DNA of 64,000 nucleotides from Allomyces macrogynus ATCC 38327. Taxonomy: Eukaryota > Blastocladiomycota > Blastocladiomycetes > Blastocladiales > Blastocladiaceae. Every line of letters starts with the position of its first letter. Position 1 is the first letter of the stretch. Positions 44,701-54,857 of the stretch are shown piece after piece. The stretch spans positions 464,973 to 528,972 of the forward strand of contig GG745335.1 in the NCBI GenBank assembly GCA_000151295.1, given 5' to 3'. Position numbers and translations under genes: made by a program. A model generated the notes under the pieces. It was given only the letters and a program-made list of their open reading frames with translations. It made no database searches and had not been told where the DNA came from.

Positions 44701-45136
44701 ATGTGCGGCGGGAGCGAGGGCGGGACGGCGTTGGCGTCGGCCATGGCACGTTTCACGAGCGCCATGGCGAGACAGAATTCGGGGAAGGTGAGGGCGCCGG
44801 CGGACGTCGAGTCGGCCATGGACCTGTTTGGTGTGTGGGGGTTGGGTGAGCGGTCTCGGACGTTGAGGACGGGGCCAAGACGGCGTTGCGCACCAGACGC
44901 GCGCGAGGACATCGTTGGCGACGCCGCTCTTGACGAGGATGGAGCGCGCGTGCTCGGCTATGGCGGGAGCATCACGGTCAGTCGCGGGGTCGGTACCAAT
45001 GCATCGCTGAGCATCGGAGCAACGTACCGGGCATGCGGTGGCGATAGTCGCCAACGGTGGTGATGAAGAGGTGCGTGTAGGTGGCAAAGTCGGCCGACGG
45101 CACAAACGTCGGCGGCGCCGGCAGCGGGCTCGTCAT
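41722..45136 (-). CDS. EH-EH-coiled coil-SH3-SH3 endocytic scaffold (intersectin/Pan1-like)
   Basis: Early endocytic adaptor. Exons 45136-45028, 44957-44894 and 44823-41722. One base appears to be missing in a C run near 44373; restoring it gives 1091 residues. The first EH domain spans all three exons (FATYTHLFITT, SILVKSGVANDVLARVW, SAGALTFPEFCLAMALV). A Pro-rich linker precedes the second EH domain (YATLFKAWDTAGVGYLTGEQ, LPQNILVHIWSLADI, LNADEFAIAMHLVY). A coiled coil follows (LKDLQRQIDQTRELL), then a region with DPFAAF, NPFATV and repeated SPFA motifs for adaptor binding. Two C-terminal SH3 domains end the protein (VTALYDYDSGNPDDL...GWIPTSYA; MLYEYVATHDDEV...GVVPAAYVEKV). Fungal Pan1 normally has the EH pair and coiled coil but no SH3; animal intersectin has both. 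Confidence 0.88.
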
Positions 45137-46302
45137 CTTGGCGCTTGGTCGAGTCGTGTTGGAGGTATCGCAGGTCGTGTGGGATGGTCGCAAGAGCGCA
45201 AGTTGGCGGGTCGTGGTCGCGGTCGCGTGTGGCGTGGCGCGGGTTGCTGCTGGTGTCGGGCAGCGCGGTGCGCGCCGAGTCTCAAGTCGTTCTCGCTGTC
45301 GCTGTCGTCGTCCCGGATGCTGTTGCAGCCAGGTCGCCCGCCGTCGTGGAGCGTAGCGCGTCCCGGCGGTGGCGGCGCGGCCTGGGCTTCAGCGCGAGTG
45401 GTGGGGCCAGTGCCAGGCGCATGATCCACGACAGGGCTGGCAGGCCGCCACACCGACGAGCACAACCAGCAGCTGCCTGCGGTTGCCTGCGGCAGATGCG
45501 TCCGTCGTCGTCTTCGACGGCGCCCTGGAAGTGGCGCTGCTGCACCCGTACGGAGAACGTCAACGACAGGAACGCTCGCATGCGCGTCCTGGGCCAACGA
45601 GCGACGCGACCAGCCCAGTGTCGCACCCACCTGGCCCATCTTGGTCGGCCATCAATCACCGATCAAGTAGGCATCAAATTCACTGGCGCCGTGCGCACAG
45701 TGCACAGGAGATGCACGTAGCGCGGGTTACGCAGCACCCAGCTGTGCGGGCACCGTCCTTATGTCGACCAATGGCACAGATTGTTCGCGAGCACGACACG
45801 CACCGTGTTCAACCGGCGCGACGCGCCCCCTTAGCAAAATTCTGTCCAGTCGCGCGTCTCTGACACAAAAAACAGCCGCCCTGACATGTAGGCTGCAGTC
45901 AGCCGTGACTTCCGCTCCACGCATCCAAACCGTCGAGCAATGTTCAGTGTCGACTAACATTTGCTCCAAATCTCGCGCACACTCGCGCGTCCAACTGTGA
46001 CGCGACTCTCTCGTGCTTTCCGGCTCGACGATCCGACAAGCTGCACAATACCAACTCAAATGTCTTGTCAGCGATCCCGGACGGCCGCGGTTCGACCGGG
46101 CGCGCTCGACCCGGCCCACGGTTTCGAGCCCACGACGAGCGCGCGTGATGCTCGAGCGCGACCGGTAACCAACCGGCACGACCGGTCTTCGTGCACTGCA
46201 GGCTCACGCAGCGTTCAGCACAGGGCCGAAGATATTCCGCGCCGCGCACAAATCAATCCTAGCCCCTCATCCTCCACTTTCTCCACCTACTCGCCGTCCC
46301 AT
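45137..46302. other. Intergenic, no gene seen
   Basis: 1.17 kb between two minus-strand genes. It must include the promoter of the EH/SH3 gene. Part of 46060-46190 looks vaguely tRNA-like on the minus strand but fails on stem pairing. Nothing else supported. Confidence 0.55.
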
Positions 46303-47552
46303 TCACCCCCGCCCACCATCCAACTTATCCAACACATCCACCAACGCCTTGAGCAGCGTGACCGACCACGGCGGCAACGTCTCGACGCCCATCGCCGCCT
46401 GCACCTCCGTCGGGATCGACAACACGTGCCGCAAGAGCAACATGGTCAACCGCACGCGCCCTGGCACATCCAAGTACCCCAACGCAGCCATCCTTGCCTG
46501 GACATCCGCAATAGCATCTAGCGCCGGCCGCGCAGCCGAAATCCCCGTATGCGCGGCCAACAACAGATCGTGCACCTGCGTCACGAGTTGTTCGAGCGTG
46601 TCGCGCCCGAAGTGTGGCCGCGCGAGGTGGACAAGCAGAGCCAGGTGGTCGAGGTTGCCGCGCATCAGTTCGTTCCACAGGTCGGCGACGAGTTCGGCGA
46701 GGTGGGTCGGGGAGACGGGGGGTTCTGGGGTGGTGGATGTGCGCTGGTGTCGCAGGGAAGCGTCGTAGAGCGCGCGCGAGTGCGGTTGCCGCAAGGTCGA
46801 GTAGGCGGTGGTGAGCGCTTGGAAGGCGGCGGTGGCCACGTCGGCGTGGTCGTGGTGCTTGTCCGGGTGGCAGTCGCGGCTTTTCTGGAAATGGTGGTGG
46901 AAGCAGAAGTGAGCAACTCACTCGTCCATCGGAAATCGATGATGTCTTGGAAAGTGATACGCACCTGCAAGTAGGCGCGCCGGGATCTCGTCGTGCGACG
47001 CCGTTGGCGACACGCCGAGCACATCGTAGTAATTCGCCGACGTGCGCAAGATCTCGTCGAGAACCGCACGCGCTCTTGGCGTGGTGCCCCCTCGAGTTGG
47101 TGACGCGGGTCCATCGTCAAACGACCGCGGGCGGCGCATACTCGGTGGGCGGCCCGACGGTGCCGGCGCGGGTGCGGGCCGTGCGCGGGGGACGTGGCGG
47201 GCGATGCAGGTGGGGACGTTGGCGTCCACATGGAACGTAGCGATGGAGTCGAGTTCGACCGGAAGAGCGGCGGAAGAAGGCCGTCGTCCTCTTCGCCCGG
47301 AATCAGGCGCGCGGTGCGCGCGTTTGGCGGCGCGGTCGGTGTTGCCGAGGAGGGACTGGATCCGTTCGGCGAGGCCGGGTCCATGAAGTAGGCCGATTGC
47401 GGGCGCGGCGTGTGGATGCGCGACGCAGAGCGTAGCGACCGCGGGCGGCGCGGTGGGGGTAATGGTTGTGTCCCGGTTTCGTCGGCGATGGTCATGATGG
47501 GTAGTGGACTCGGCGGGCGCGAGGGTGCACGGGCAGTGGCAGTGGTCGCCAT
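46303..47552 (-). CDS. J-domain (DnaJ-type) co-chaperone
   Basis: Hsp70 partner. Exons 47552-46965 and 46884-46303 give 389 residues. The J domain lies in the middle: NYYDVLGVSPTASHDEI, RRAYLQ, the HPD motif (RDCHPDKHHDH) after the intron, then FQALTTAYSTLRQPHSRALYD. The first ~180 residues are Pro/Ser/Arg-rich and disordered. The C-terminal ~130 are helical (LVADLWNELMRGNLDHL...) with no zinc-finger or DnaJ-C domain, so it is a class III J protein. Two compensating 1-nt changes are needed on the coding strand: a C appears missing in the run at 47187-47191, and one extra at 46982-46984. Without the second, the conserved helix II (IRRAYL) would be destroyed. Client or location is unknown. Confidence 0.82.
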
Positions 47553-48165
47553 GGCAAGATCGTTGGTGCTGGCAAGATTATTGGTGAGTAAGGATTGCGC
47601 GAGGAGCTGCGTCGGTCGGCGACAAAGCGACGTGGAATCGACGCTGCAGACGAAGACCGAGAGAAGAGTCGCTGCCTGCCAGGCCTGGATGGCCGACTCG
47701 ACAGGTGGAGAAGCGTTGTCGAGGCGCCATCGGTCGGGGACTCGAGCGCGGAAGCAAGGCTCGGGTCGGGCGGATCCGGGGACTGCAGATGTTCGCCGAG
47801 CGGCCAGGCACTTTCTGCCGCCCCGTCACGCAACCAGGGCCGAGAACTGCGGCGTGCCGCAAAGATGGACGATGGTGCCACTTGTGCCGCCTGAAAAAGC
47901 GTGGTCTGGGCCGATTGATTGACGTGGCTCGGACATGTCACACGTGTCAGGGCGCGACTCGCGCTGCGGTGGCTGAGCGGGTCGGCACGTGGACCGTTGC
48001 GGCCGGAACTGGCGTCGAGGTCCCTGCCCGTTGTTCCGCTTGCGTGGCTCCTGCCGTCTGCTGCTGCTGCACTGCTGCACGTTCGACCACCCCCGCACCG
48101 TTTCGTCCTCCCTCTCGTCGTCGTCCTCGTTAACCGCTGTTTGCTGCCAGCTCGACCGCCCCGCC
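47553..48165. promoter_or_regulatory. Divergent promoter region, J protein/ThrE-like
   Basis: 613 bp between divergent starts. The frame of the ThrE-like gene is open upstream to 47989 but lacks an ATG. No distinct element is recognised. Confidence 0.45.
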
Positions 48166-50375
48166 ATGCCGTCCAGCAAGGGCGCCGCCGTGCCCGCCAA
48201 CGCCGCCCCCGCCGCGCGCCACGACGGCTGGCCCGACACCGACGCTGTTGCCGCCGAATCCGGCGACATGCACGAATTGCGCGACCTGTCTCTGACCCCT
48301 CCAGCGCGCGCCTACCGCCAGCCCCAACAGCCCCATTACCACGGCCACCATGACACGCTCGCGCCCCCCTCGGCGTCCTCGTCCCGTCCTCCCTCACCCA
48401 CGGGCACGGCACCGCCGCCGTTCGTCTCGCGCGAGCAGTCGCGCCGCTCGAGTCTGGCGCTGGCACCCGCTGCTGCGGGCGACCATCATGTAGCTGCTGG
48501 GCACACGCCGCCGCTCTCGGTCCCGGCGTCGCCGTCGATCCGCGCCGTTACGGCGGCAGGGCCCGAGCATGACGTGCCTGCCGCTGCGGCGCTCGCGCTC
48601 GGCGCACAGTTCCCGCCGCGGTACTCGCAAGCCGAATTGGCCATGAAAAACTGGGGCGCCGCCGGGAACGCCAACGCTGCATCGTCGTCGTCGTCATCCG
48701 CGGCGCCTGCAGCGCTCCAGCAGCAGCAGAACCAGAACCAGCACCTTTGGCCGGCAGCAACAGCCCCGGTGCCGGGCAGCCCGCAGACCCCACCGACGAT
48801 GCCCGCGGCCTCGTCGCACCTCCTCGCCAACGCCTCGCCGCGGTCCGGGTTCGCCGGCCTGCTGCAACTGCCCACGACCCCCTTCTTCTCGGCGCTCGAA
48901 AACAGTCCGACGACGGGTTCCCCGCGCATGCCGACCGCGGGTCTGCCGGGCGCGGGTCCCGGGCCCGCCATGTTCTCCATGGTCGACTCGCCGTTCTACG
49001 TCCCGCCCGCGCAGCTGCAGCGGTACCTGAGCGCCAAGACCTTCCTGCTCAAGCTCGGCCGCACGCTCTTTTCGTTTGGGATGCCCACGTTCACGCTCGA
49101 GTCGACCTTGTCGGACGCGGCGGCCGCGCTCGATGTGCAGGCGTCGTTTGGCGCGCTGCCGTCGTCGCTGAGCGCGTATTTCGAGCACCCGTGGGGGCTA
49201 TCGGAGGCAACCATGGTGCACTTGAGTTTTGGGCTCGACATGGGTACGTTTGTGTCATGCATCTGCTTTTAGCGGAACCAAATTGCTGACCATCGTCCAT
49301 CGACCTACTAGGCCGTCTCTACCTGACCAACCAGCTGTGCAAGGACCTGATGGCCGGTCGGCTCACGCTCGAGCAAGCCAGTGCCGAACTCGACAACATC
49401 CTGCAAAACGGGTCCATGTGGTCGACACCCTGGCTGCTCACCGCCTTTGCCCTCGGCAGTTTCGGCGGCGCCCCGCTCGCCTTTGGCGGCGGCTGGGCCG
49501 ACGCGCTCGCGTCCCTCGTCCTCGGGCTCCTCGTCGGCATCGTCAACATGACCCTGGCCCCGACCAATCTCGCGAACCTGTTCGAATTCCTCGCGGCCAT
49601 GCTCGTCTCGTTCCTGACGCTCGTCGTACAGCACTGGATCTCGCCCTCCGTGTGCTTTTCGGCCACGACCCTGTCGGGCCTGCTCGTCCCGCTGCCCGGA
49701 CTCTGGATCTCAACGTCGTTCCTGGAACTCTCCACGAAACAAATCGTCTCGGGCGCGTGCCGCATGTGGTGGTCGCTGATGATCGCGTTCCAGCTCGCCT
49801 TCGGTCTCGCCGTCGGGTACAACGTCTTCTACTTTCTCTTCCCGTCCCTCAAGGCCTCGGGCGGAACACTCATGCAGTGCGGCGCGCACGCGCTTCCGCC
49901 CGCATGGAACGCGTTGTTCCTACCGCTTATCGCGGCCTCGCTCAACATTTTGTTGAATGCGCACCGCGCACAACAGTTGCCGATGGCCGGCGCCGCCGCA
50001 TTGTCGTATACGTTGTTCTATGTCTTGACGGCGCACGCGCACTTGACCCTGGAAGCGACGGCACTGATTATCGCGTTTGTGATTGGCGTGCTTGCAAATG
50101 CCTGGTCCCGCGTGTTTGGGGGCGGCGCGATTGAGGTTACGTTGACGGGCGTGATTCTGTTGGTGCCCGGAAGTGTCGCGACGCGGGATTCGGTTTATTT
50201 GGTGGACCCGGCGGCGACGGGTGGAGCGTTCCAGAATGCGGGCGCCGGGATCGCGCTGCGGTTTGTCGTAATTGCGTTGAGCATTAGTGTGGGGCTGTTG
50301 GCGGCGCGGATCGTGGATGGCGTGGATTTGGCGCTGAATACGCGCGCGGAGAAGCCGAGGGAGCATCGGCATTGA
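48166..50375 (+). CDS. ThrE/Prm10-family membrane transporter
   Basis: Putative amino-acid exporter-type membrane protein; the family joins bacterial ThrE/YjjP-YjjB and yeast Prm10, whose substrate is not established. Exons 48166-49243 and 49312-50375 give 713 residues. The first ~270 residues are disordered. The soluble YjjP-like domain starts at LSAKTFLLKLGRTLFSFGMP and continues TLSDAAAALDVQASFG and, after the intron, LYLTNQLCKDLMAGRLTLEQASAELDNI. About ten membrane helices follow (WLLTAFALGSFGGAPLAFGGG; SATTLSGLLVPLPGLWIS; second half ALIIAFVIGVLANAWSRVFGG and EVTLTGVILLVPGSVATRDSV). A single protein carries both halves, as in other fungi. Confidence 0.9.
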
Positions 50376-50807
50376 TGAAGGGTGGCGAGGAGTGGAGAGT
50401 AGATGAGGAGGGCGGAGGAAGAGGGTGGAGCGAAGTGGAGAACAGGCGTGGGGTACGAGGAGAAGGGGTCGGGCATTGTCTTGTCGTGTGCGTCTCGGGG
50501 CGGGGCGTGTTCTTCGGGATGGGTAGACGCGGATTGCTTTGTAAATACTAGAGACTGCAACGGTGTCTGTATCCAGACTCGGTGCGCGTGCGGCGTCGGT
50601 GCACGTCGTGGCCGGCGCCCGTGGAGGGAGGTGGTGGAGAACCTGGAGCGGTTTCGCGCTCCCGACGACAGACAGGTACACGTAGGCAGACAGATTTCTT
50701 AGCCGACAAAAACCCAAGCCGACATATATATTCGTCTATTCTGAACCAGTATTCATCCCTCCACCATCGCCAGTTCCATCTAAGTCGTCTCCGTCCACCA
50801 CCATGTC
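50376..50807. other. Convergent 3' region
   Basis: 432 bp between the convergent stops of the ThrE-like gene and DRC5. agtggagag lies at 50389-50397, and on the other strand ggtggagg at 50758-50765, near the two stop codons. No gene is seen. Confidence 0.6.
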
Positions 50808-52606
50808 TTACCCGGCGGTCGCGCGCTGCTGCAATGCGGCCTGCACGGCCCGCACGACGCCCTCGGGCAGGTCGGTCACGCGCAGGTCGAGCGCCTTGAG
50901 CGTCTACACACCCCACCCACCGCACCATCGTCAGTCGTATCCCCACCCGCACGCGCACCCTCTCCACCCGACGCACCTGACTCGCCTGCACGCTCGTCCA
51001 CACCGCCTTCCCCAGCGCATCCACGACCCGGTCGCGGTCCGCGGCCTTCTCGCTCCCCCCCTCACCACCACCATTCCCACCGGCCGTCCCACCAAACGCA
51101 TTACTGCTCACATCCAGCGCCTCGACCGCGTCCGCCGCGACCAGTGCGGCCACCTGCTGCAGTGCCGACGCGCCCATATTGGTCGCGGCCAAATCGAGCG
51201 ATTTCAGGGTGTGGTGGTGTGTGAGGAGCGCGTAGGCCAAGATAAACGCCCCGTCGTTGCCGAGCGGATTGAGGCGTAAGATCAGGGTCTGGAGGGCGGT
51301 ATTGGTCGCGAGGGCCTTGGCGAGGTAGGCCGCGCCGAGAGCGCCGATGCGGTTATTGCCGAGGTCGAGGTGTGCCAGGCGCGAGTGCGGGGAGGCGAGG
51401 ACGGTGGCGAGTGGGGACGCGCCGGTGTCGCTGATCTTGTTGTGGTCGAGTTCTAGGGTGCGCAAACGTGTAAGCGGGCACCAAGAGAATGAGGAGTGGA
51501 GGGCACCGGCGTACTCAGGTAGACGAGCGCCTTGTGGTCCTTGAGCCCGTCGCACAACGCAGCGATTTTACTGTCGTCGATCCCGCACCGGGACAAGGTC
51601 AAGTGCGTCCACGCGCACTTGCGCAACGCGCGCGCGAGCCTGACGGCGTCGTTCGACGACATGCCGTACCAGTACCACTCGAATTTCATGCCCACGTCCT
51701 TGACCCTATTCCCAAACTCGATCCCGTGAATTCCGAGCGCGGGCGGACCGACGCGAGTGCGAAACAAGCGTACCCGTAGTAGAGCGCGACATGCTTCAAC
51801 TGATCCAGCCCAACCACAAGCAACTCCGGATCCACATGATCCGGGTGCGCGTCCGTCGCCTTCCGCTCATTCGGATCCCCGGCCACCGCATCCGGCAAAA
51901 GCTGGTCCACATGCAACCGCACAACGCACGCCGACACCGCCCGCGCGAGTGCACCGAGCGCCAATTCCCCGCCGCGGCCCGGCACGTACGCCGCTACGGC
52001 CGCCTCCATGGTGCGTTCGCAATACACTGTCTTCCACTTCCCGCCGTGCCGCGCGGCATCGGCGTCCGGGAAATGCGCGGCCGTGCGGCGGCGCCAGTAC
52101 CCCGGCGAGTTGAGCCCGCGCTCTTCAGCGTCGTCCGGGATCAGGGAGACGATTTTCGGGAGCGGGAGGTCGACGGAGATGGAGGACAGAACGCGCGCGC
52201 GGTACTTGCGCGGGAGGCCGTCGAGGATCGGACGCGCTACACGAGGGGGTGGAGAAGGTTACCATGCTGGTCCGCAACGCGGTGTTGAGGTAGGGGAGAG
52301 CTCACTTTCGAAATTCTCGACAATCGCGCGCACGCACAAGGTCGTGAGCGGTTCCACCATGGCGAGGTTCCACTGCGAGTCCTCGGCGAGAATGCGTCGC
52401 TCGCCCGGGACGGCAAGCGTCACGTGGGCCGCGCTCGAGAGCTCGCTGCGGCTTGTTGTCGCGGGATGGCTCGGGGAGGTCGGTTTGAGGACAGAGGTCG
52501 ACGCCATGCTCGGGTTCGACGCGGCGGGCAAGGTGCCGGCATCGTCGGTCGCGGTGGGGACGGCGAGCGCGCCCGACGCGGCGTGCGGGAGTGGGCTGCC
52601 GGACAT
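50808..52606 (-). CDS. DRC5: Dynein regulatory complex subunit 5 (TCTE1/FAP155), axonemal
   Basis: Leucine-rich-repeat subunit of the nexin-dynein regulatory complex, which links outer doublet microtubules and controls dynein in motile flagella. Exons 52606-52306, 52236-51774, 51705-51515, 51452-50977 and 50903-50808 give 508 residues, close to the ~500 of animal TCTE1. Family hallmarks: VEPLTTLCVRAIVENFE, ISVDLPLPKIVSLIPDD, YWRRR, HGGKWKTVYCERTMEAAV, VVRLHVDQLLPDA, and YYGVKDVGMKFEWYWYG (rebuilt exactly across intron 2). At least six LRRs follow (THLTLSRCGIDD, KLDHNKISDTGA, HLDLGNNRIGALGA, SLDLAATNMGASA, ALDVSSNAF). The start is the first ATG in frame. Its presence implies a flagellated zoospore. 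Head-to-head with an unknown gene, 358 bp apart. Confidence 0.9.
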
Positions 52607-52964
52607 GGCGGGCGGGGGTGATGGTGGCACAGAGTCGAGGAGGATAGCTGATGAGGGCGGTGATGTCGAGTCGGCAGCGGCGCGGCAGTGGGAGGGTCCG
52701 GGCAAATTATCGTCTAGCGTCTATAGGGTGTCGCGCGGAGCGACTGCGGGGAGTCGGGCCCGCGGATCGAGAGTGGAGCAGCGAGAATGGCGAGCGCCAG
52801 CAGCAAGCAACAGCTGCATTCTCGCCGACGACGAGGTCGGTCGGGCCTGCGGTCGGTCGGTCGTGCGGTGGGATATCGCGCTTGATTCGCACGTGCGCAC
52901 TGCAGCAGCAAGACTGCGCGCGCTGCCTGTCGTCGCTCAGCTCCTCTGCTCCAACTGACTGATC
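52607..52964. promoter_or_regulatory. Shared promoter region of DRC5 and divergent gene
   Basis: 358 bp between divergent starts. It contains ggtcggtcgggcctgcggtc and gtcggtcggtcgtgcgg (about 52830-52870), G/C-rich direct repeats of ggtcg. They could be transcription-factor sites or chance. Confidence 0.4.
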
Positions 52965-54085
52965 ATGGCCGTCCTCGCGCCGCCACCCGCACGACACGAC
53001 GACGACAACGCTAGCGACCACAATGCCGCGCAGCGCAAGCTGCCGCCACGACCTTCGGCCGGCACCGGTCGGGGAATCAAGCAATCCGGCCAAGCGCCCG
53101 ACCTGATCACACCCGTCCACCGCCAGTACCTCGTCGACCTCCCGCCCGACGCCGACGCGTCGTGGCTCTTTGACCGGCACGAGCCGCAAACCGCCCCCTC
53201 CGCACCTCGGCCCGCATCTCCACCACCGCGCGCGCCCGTGCGTGCCGAGCGCCACGTCTATCCGCCTGCCCGGCTGTTACCCACGACCAGACGTCCCCCT
53301 CCACCCCCGCCACCGCGCGAAAATGCATGGCGTGCGGCCCTCCCCTCGGGCCTGCGCGTTCCCTCCGCGTCCTCTCGCCTCCCCACCGCCGCCCCACGCC
53401 CTGCGTCGCCGCCGCCACCCGAGGACCTGTCCGGGTTCGTGACGCCGCGCTTGAACACGACGAGCCGGTGGGCCGCGGCCACTGCCGCCGCCATAGCGCG
53501 TGCCCGCCCGAGTGTGCGTGATCGCGTCGTGCACGATCCGCGCGTGCGGGCAGGCAGTGAGCCGCGGCGGTTACGCGCAAGGCGATCAATGTGCCGCGCG
53601 AGGTCGTGCAGTATGATCTCGGGCCAATGGAGGATGGGGACGAGGAAGAGGTGGTGCCGGCGGTCCCGCGCGCGCCGAACGCGGCGGATACGGCGTACCT
53701 GGATGCGGTCGAGGCGGTGCGGCCGCGCGCGGAGAGATTGTACGTGTTGTGTCTTGGGTTCATGCGGTGGAAGACGGTGTGGCTCACGATTTCGTGATTG
53801 GGTTTAACCAGCTTGCCGGCGGCGCTGCGCGATCCTCCCTCGGGAATTGATGCGCTTCCACCCGTCGACGTGCCGCTGCTCGCGCTGCCGCCGTTACCGG
53901 ACCCGCCAACGTGTCTGATCCCACGACCGACAACCCCGCCGCGTGGACGCCGAGGCCGGCCATCACCACCTCCACCCGCACAACCGACCGACGACCTGGC
54001 GTGGTCGGTCATGGCGAGCGCGGCCCGGCGCGAGCGGGCGCGACTTATCGCGAACGGCGTGGCCGAAGAGGGCGATTTGACATGA
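52965..54085 (+). CDS. Unrecognised Pro/Arg-rich protein, divergent partner of DRC5
   Basis: Exons 52965-53513, 53582-53739 and 53812-54085 give 326 residues; donors GTGCGT and GTACGT and acceptors CAAG and CCAG all keep frame. The N-terminus is disordered and Pro/Ala-rich, but short blocks look constrained: DLITPVHRQYLVDLPPDADASWLFDRHEP, GFVTPRLNTTSRWAAATAAAI, AINVPREVVQYDLGPMEDGDEEE and DDLAWSVMASAARRERARLIANGVAEE. There is no membrane segment or catalytic motif. The regularly placed Trp and Tyr and the helical end would suit a structural protein. Sharing a promoter with an axonemal subunit suggests, but does not show, a flagellar role. Confidence 0.65.
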
Positions 54086-54857
54086 ACGACTTTTCTCTCC
54101 ACCTTTCGTTTGTCGCTTTCTGCCCAAACCGAGCGAGAGTCACGACCGGCGGCCAGGCAGCAAACGGAAAAACGCGCGGAGAGGTGGTCCCTGCCCAAGG
54201 GGTCTGGTGCACCGTGGGAACGGCGGCTCTTCAACAGAGCGCGAACACGTGCGCACGTCTTTCATGGTGCCGTCGGCCAGGGCGATCGCGGCCAACGCAG
54301 TGCGTCAGCACTACGATCAGCGCGGGCGCCAGCCAGCGAAAATCGACCACGCGCGAAGAGCACGGCGCACGGCAGGCAACAGCAGCAAGATGGGGCTCTG
54401 GATTCGCGGCCACGAGCGCACTGCGTGCCCTCCTCCCCGCACTCTCCGGCGTGCCAACCTCCTCCACGCTCGATTCGGCTGCAAGTCATCGACCGACCCT
54501 CCTCCGTCGACTTGACGGTGTTTGCGTTGCTGGCCCACCTTGCAGCACAACACGACGCGACGCGTATTGGACTGGTTGTTCGAAGCGCCACGCTGCAGTG
54601 CACGTGCACCGACGCCCTGCTGCAGCTGTGCGCTTGTCCTCCGCGCCTCCCCCGCCAACAGGCCCCCGCTGCCCGCCCACCTCGCCCGCCGGCCTGCCGC
54701 CGCTGCTGCCGCTGCCGCGCCGTGCAACTCCCCGCATTGGCCCGCTGGTGCCGTCCGCACACCGCTCCGCGCCATTCATCCGCGGCCCGCTGCCGTTTCT
54801 GGGCCACAACCCACGCACCAAGACCGCGCCGATCCATCGACTTGCCAGCCACGCACG
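54086..54857. other. Intergenic, no gene seen
   Basis: 772 bp between two plus-strand genes. Long antisense frames overlap the next gene and appear to be shadows of its GC bias. ttctctccacct stands 14 bp after the stop on the left. Confidence 0.55.

Noticed and set aside
46060..46190. tRNA-like sequence on the minus strand, with GGTTGGTTA and a CTCGAAA T-loop-like segment
   Set aside because: The T stem has two mismatches, the T-loop lacks TT, and no anticodon stem of five pairs with a seven-base loop can be formed.
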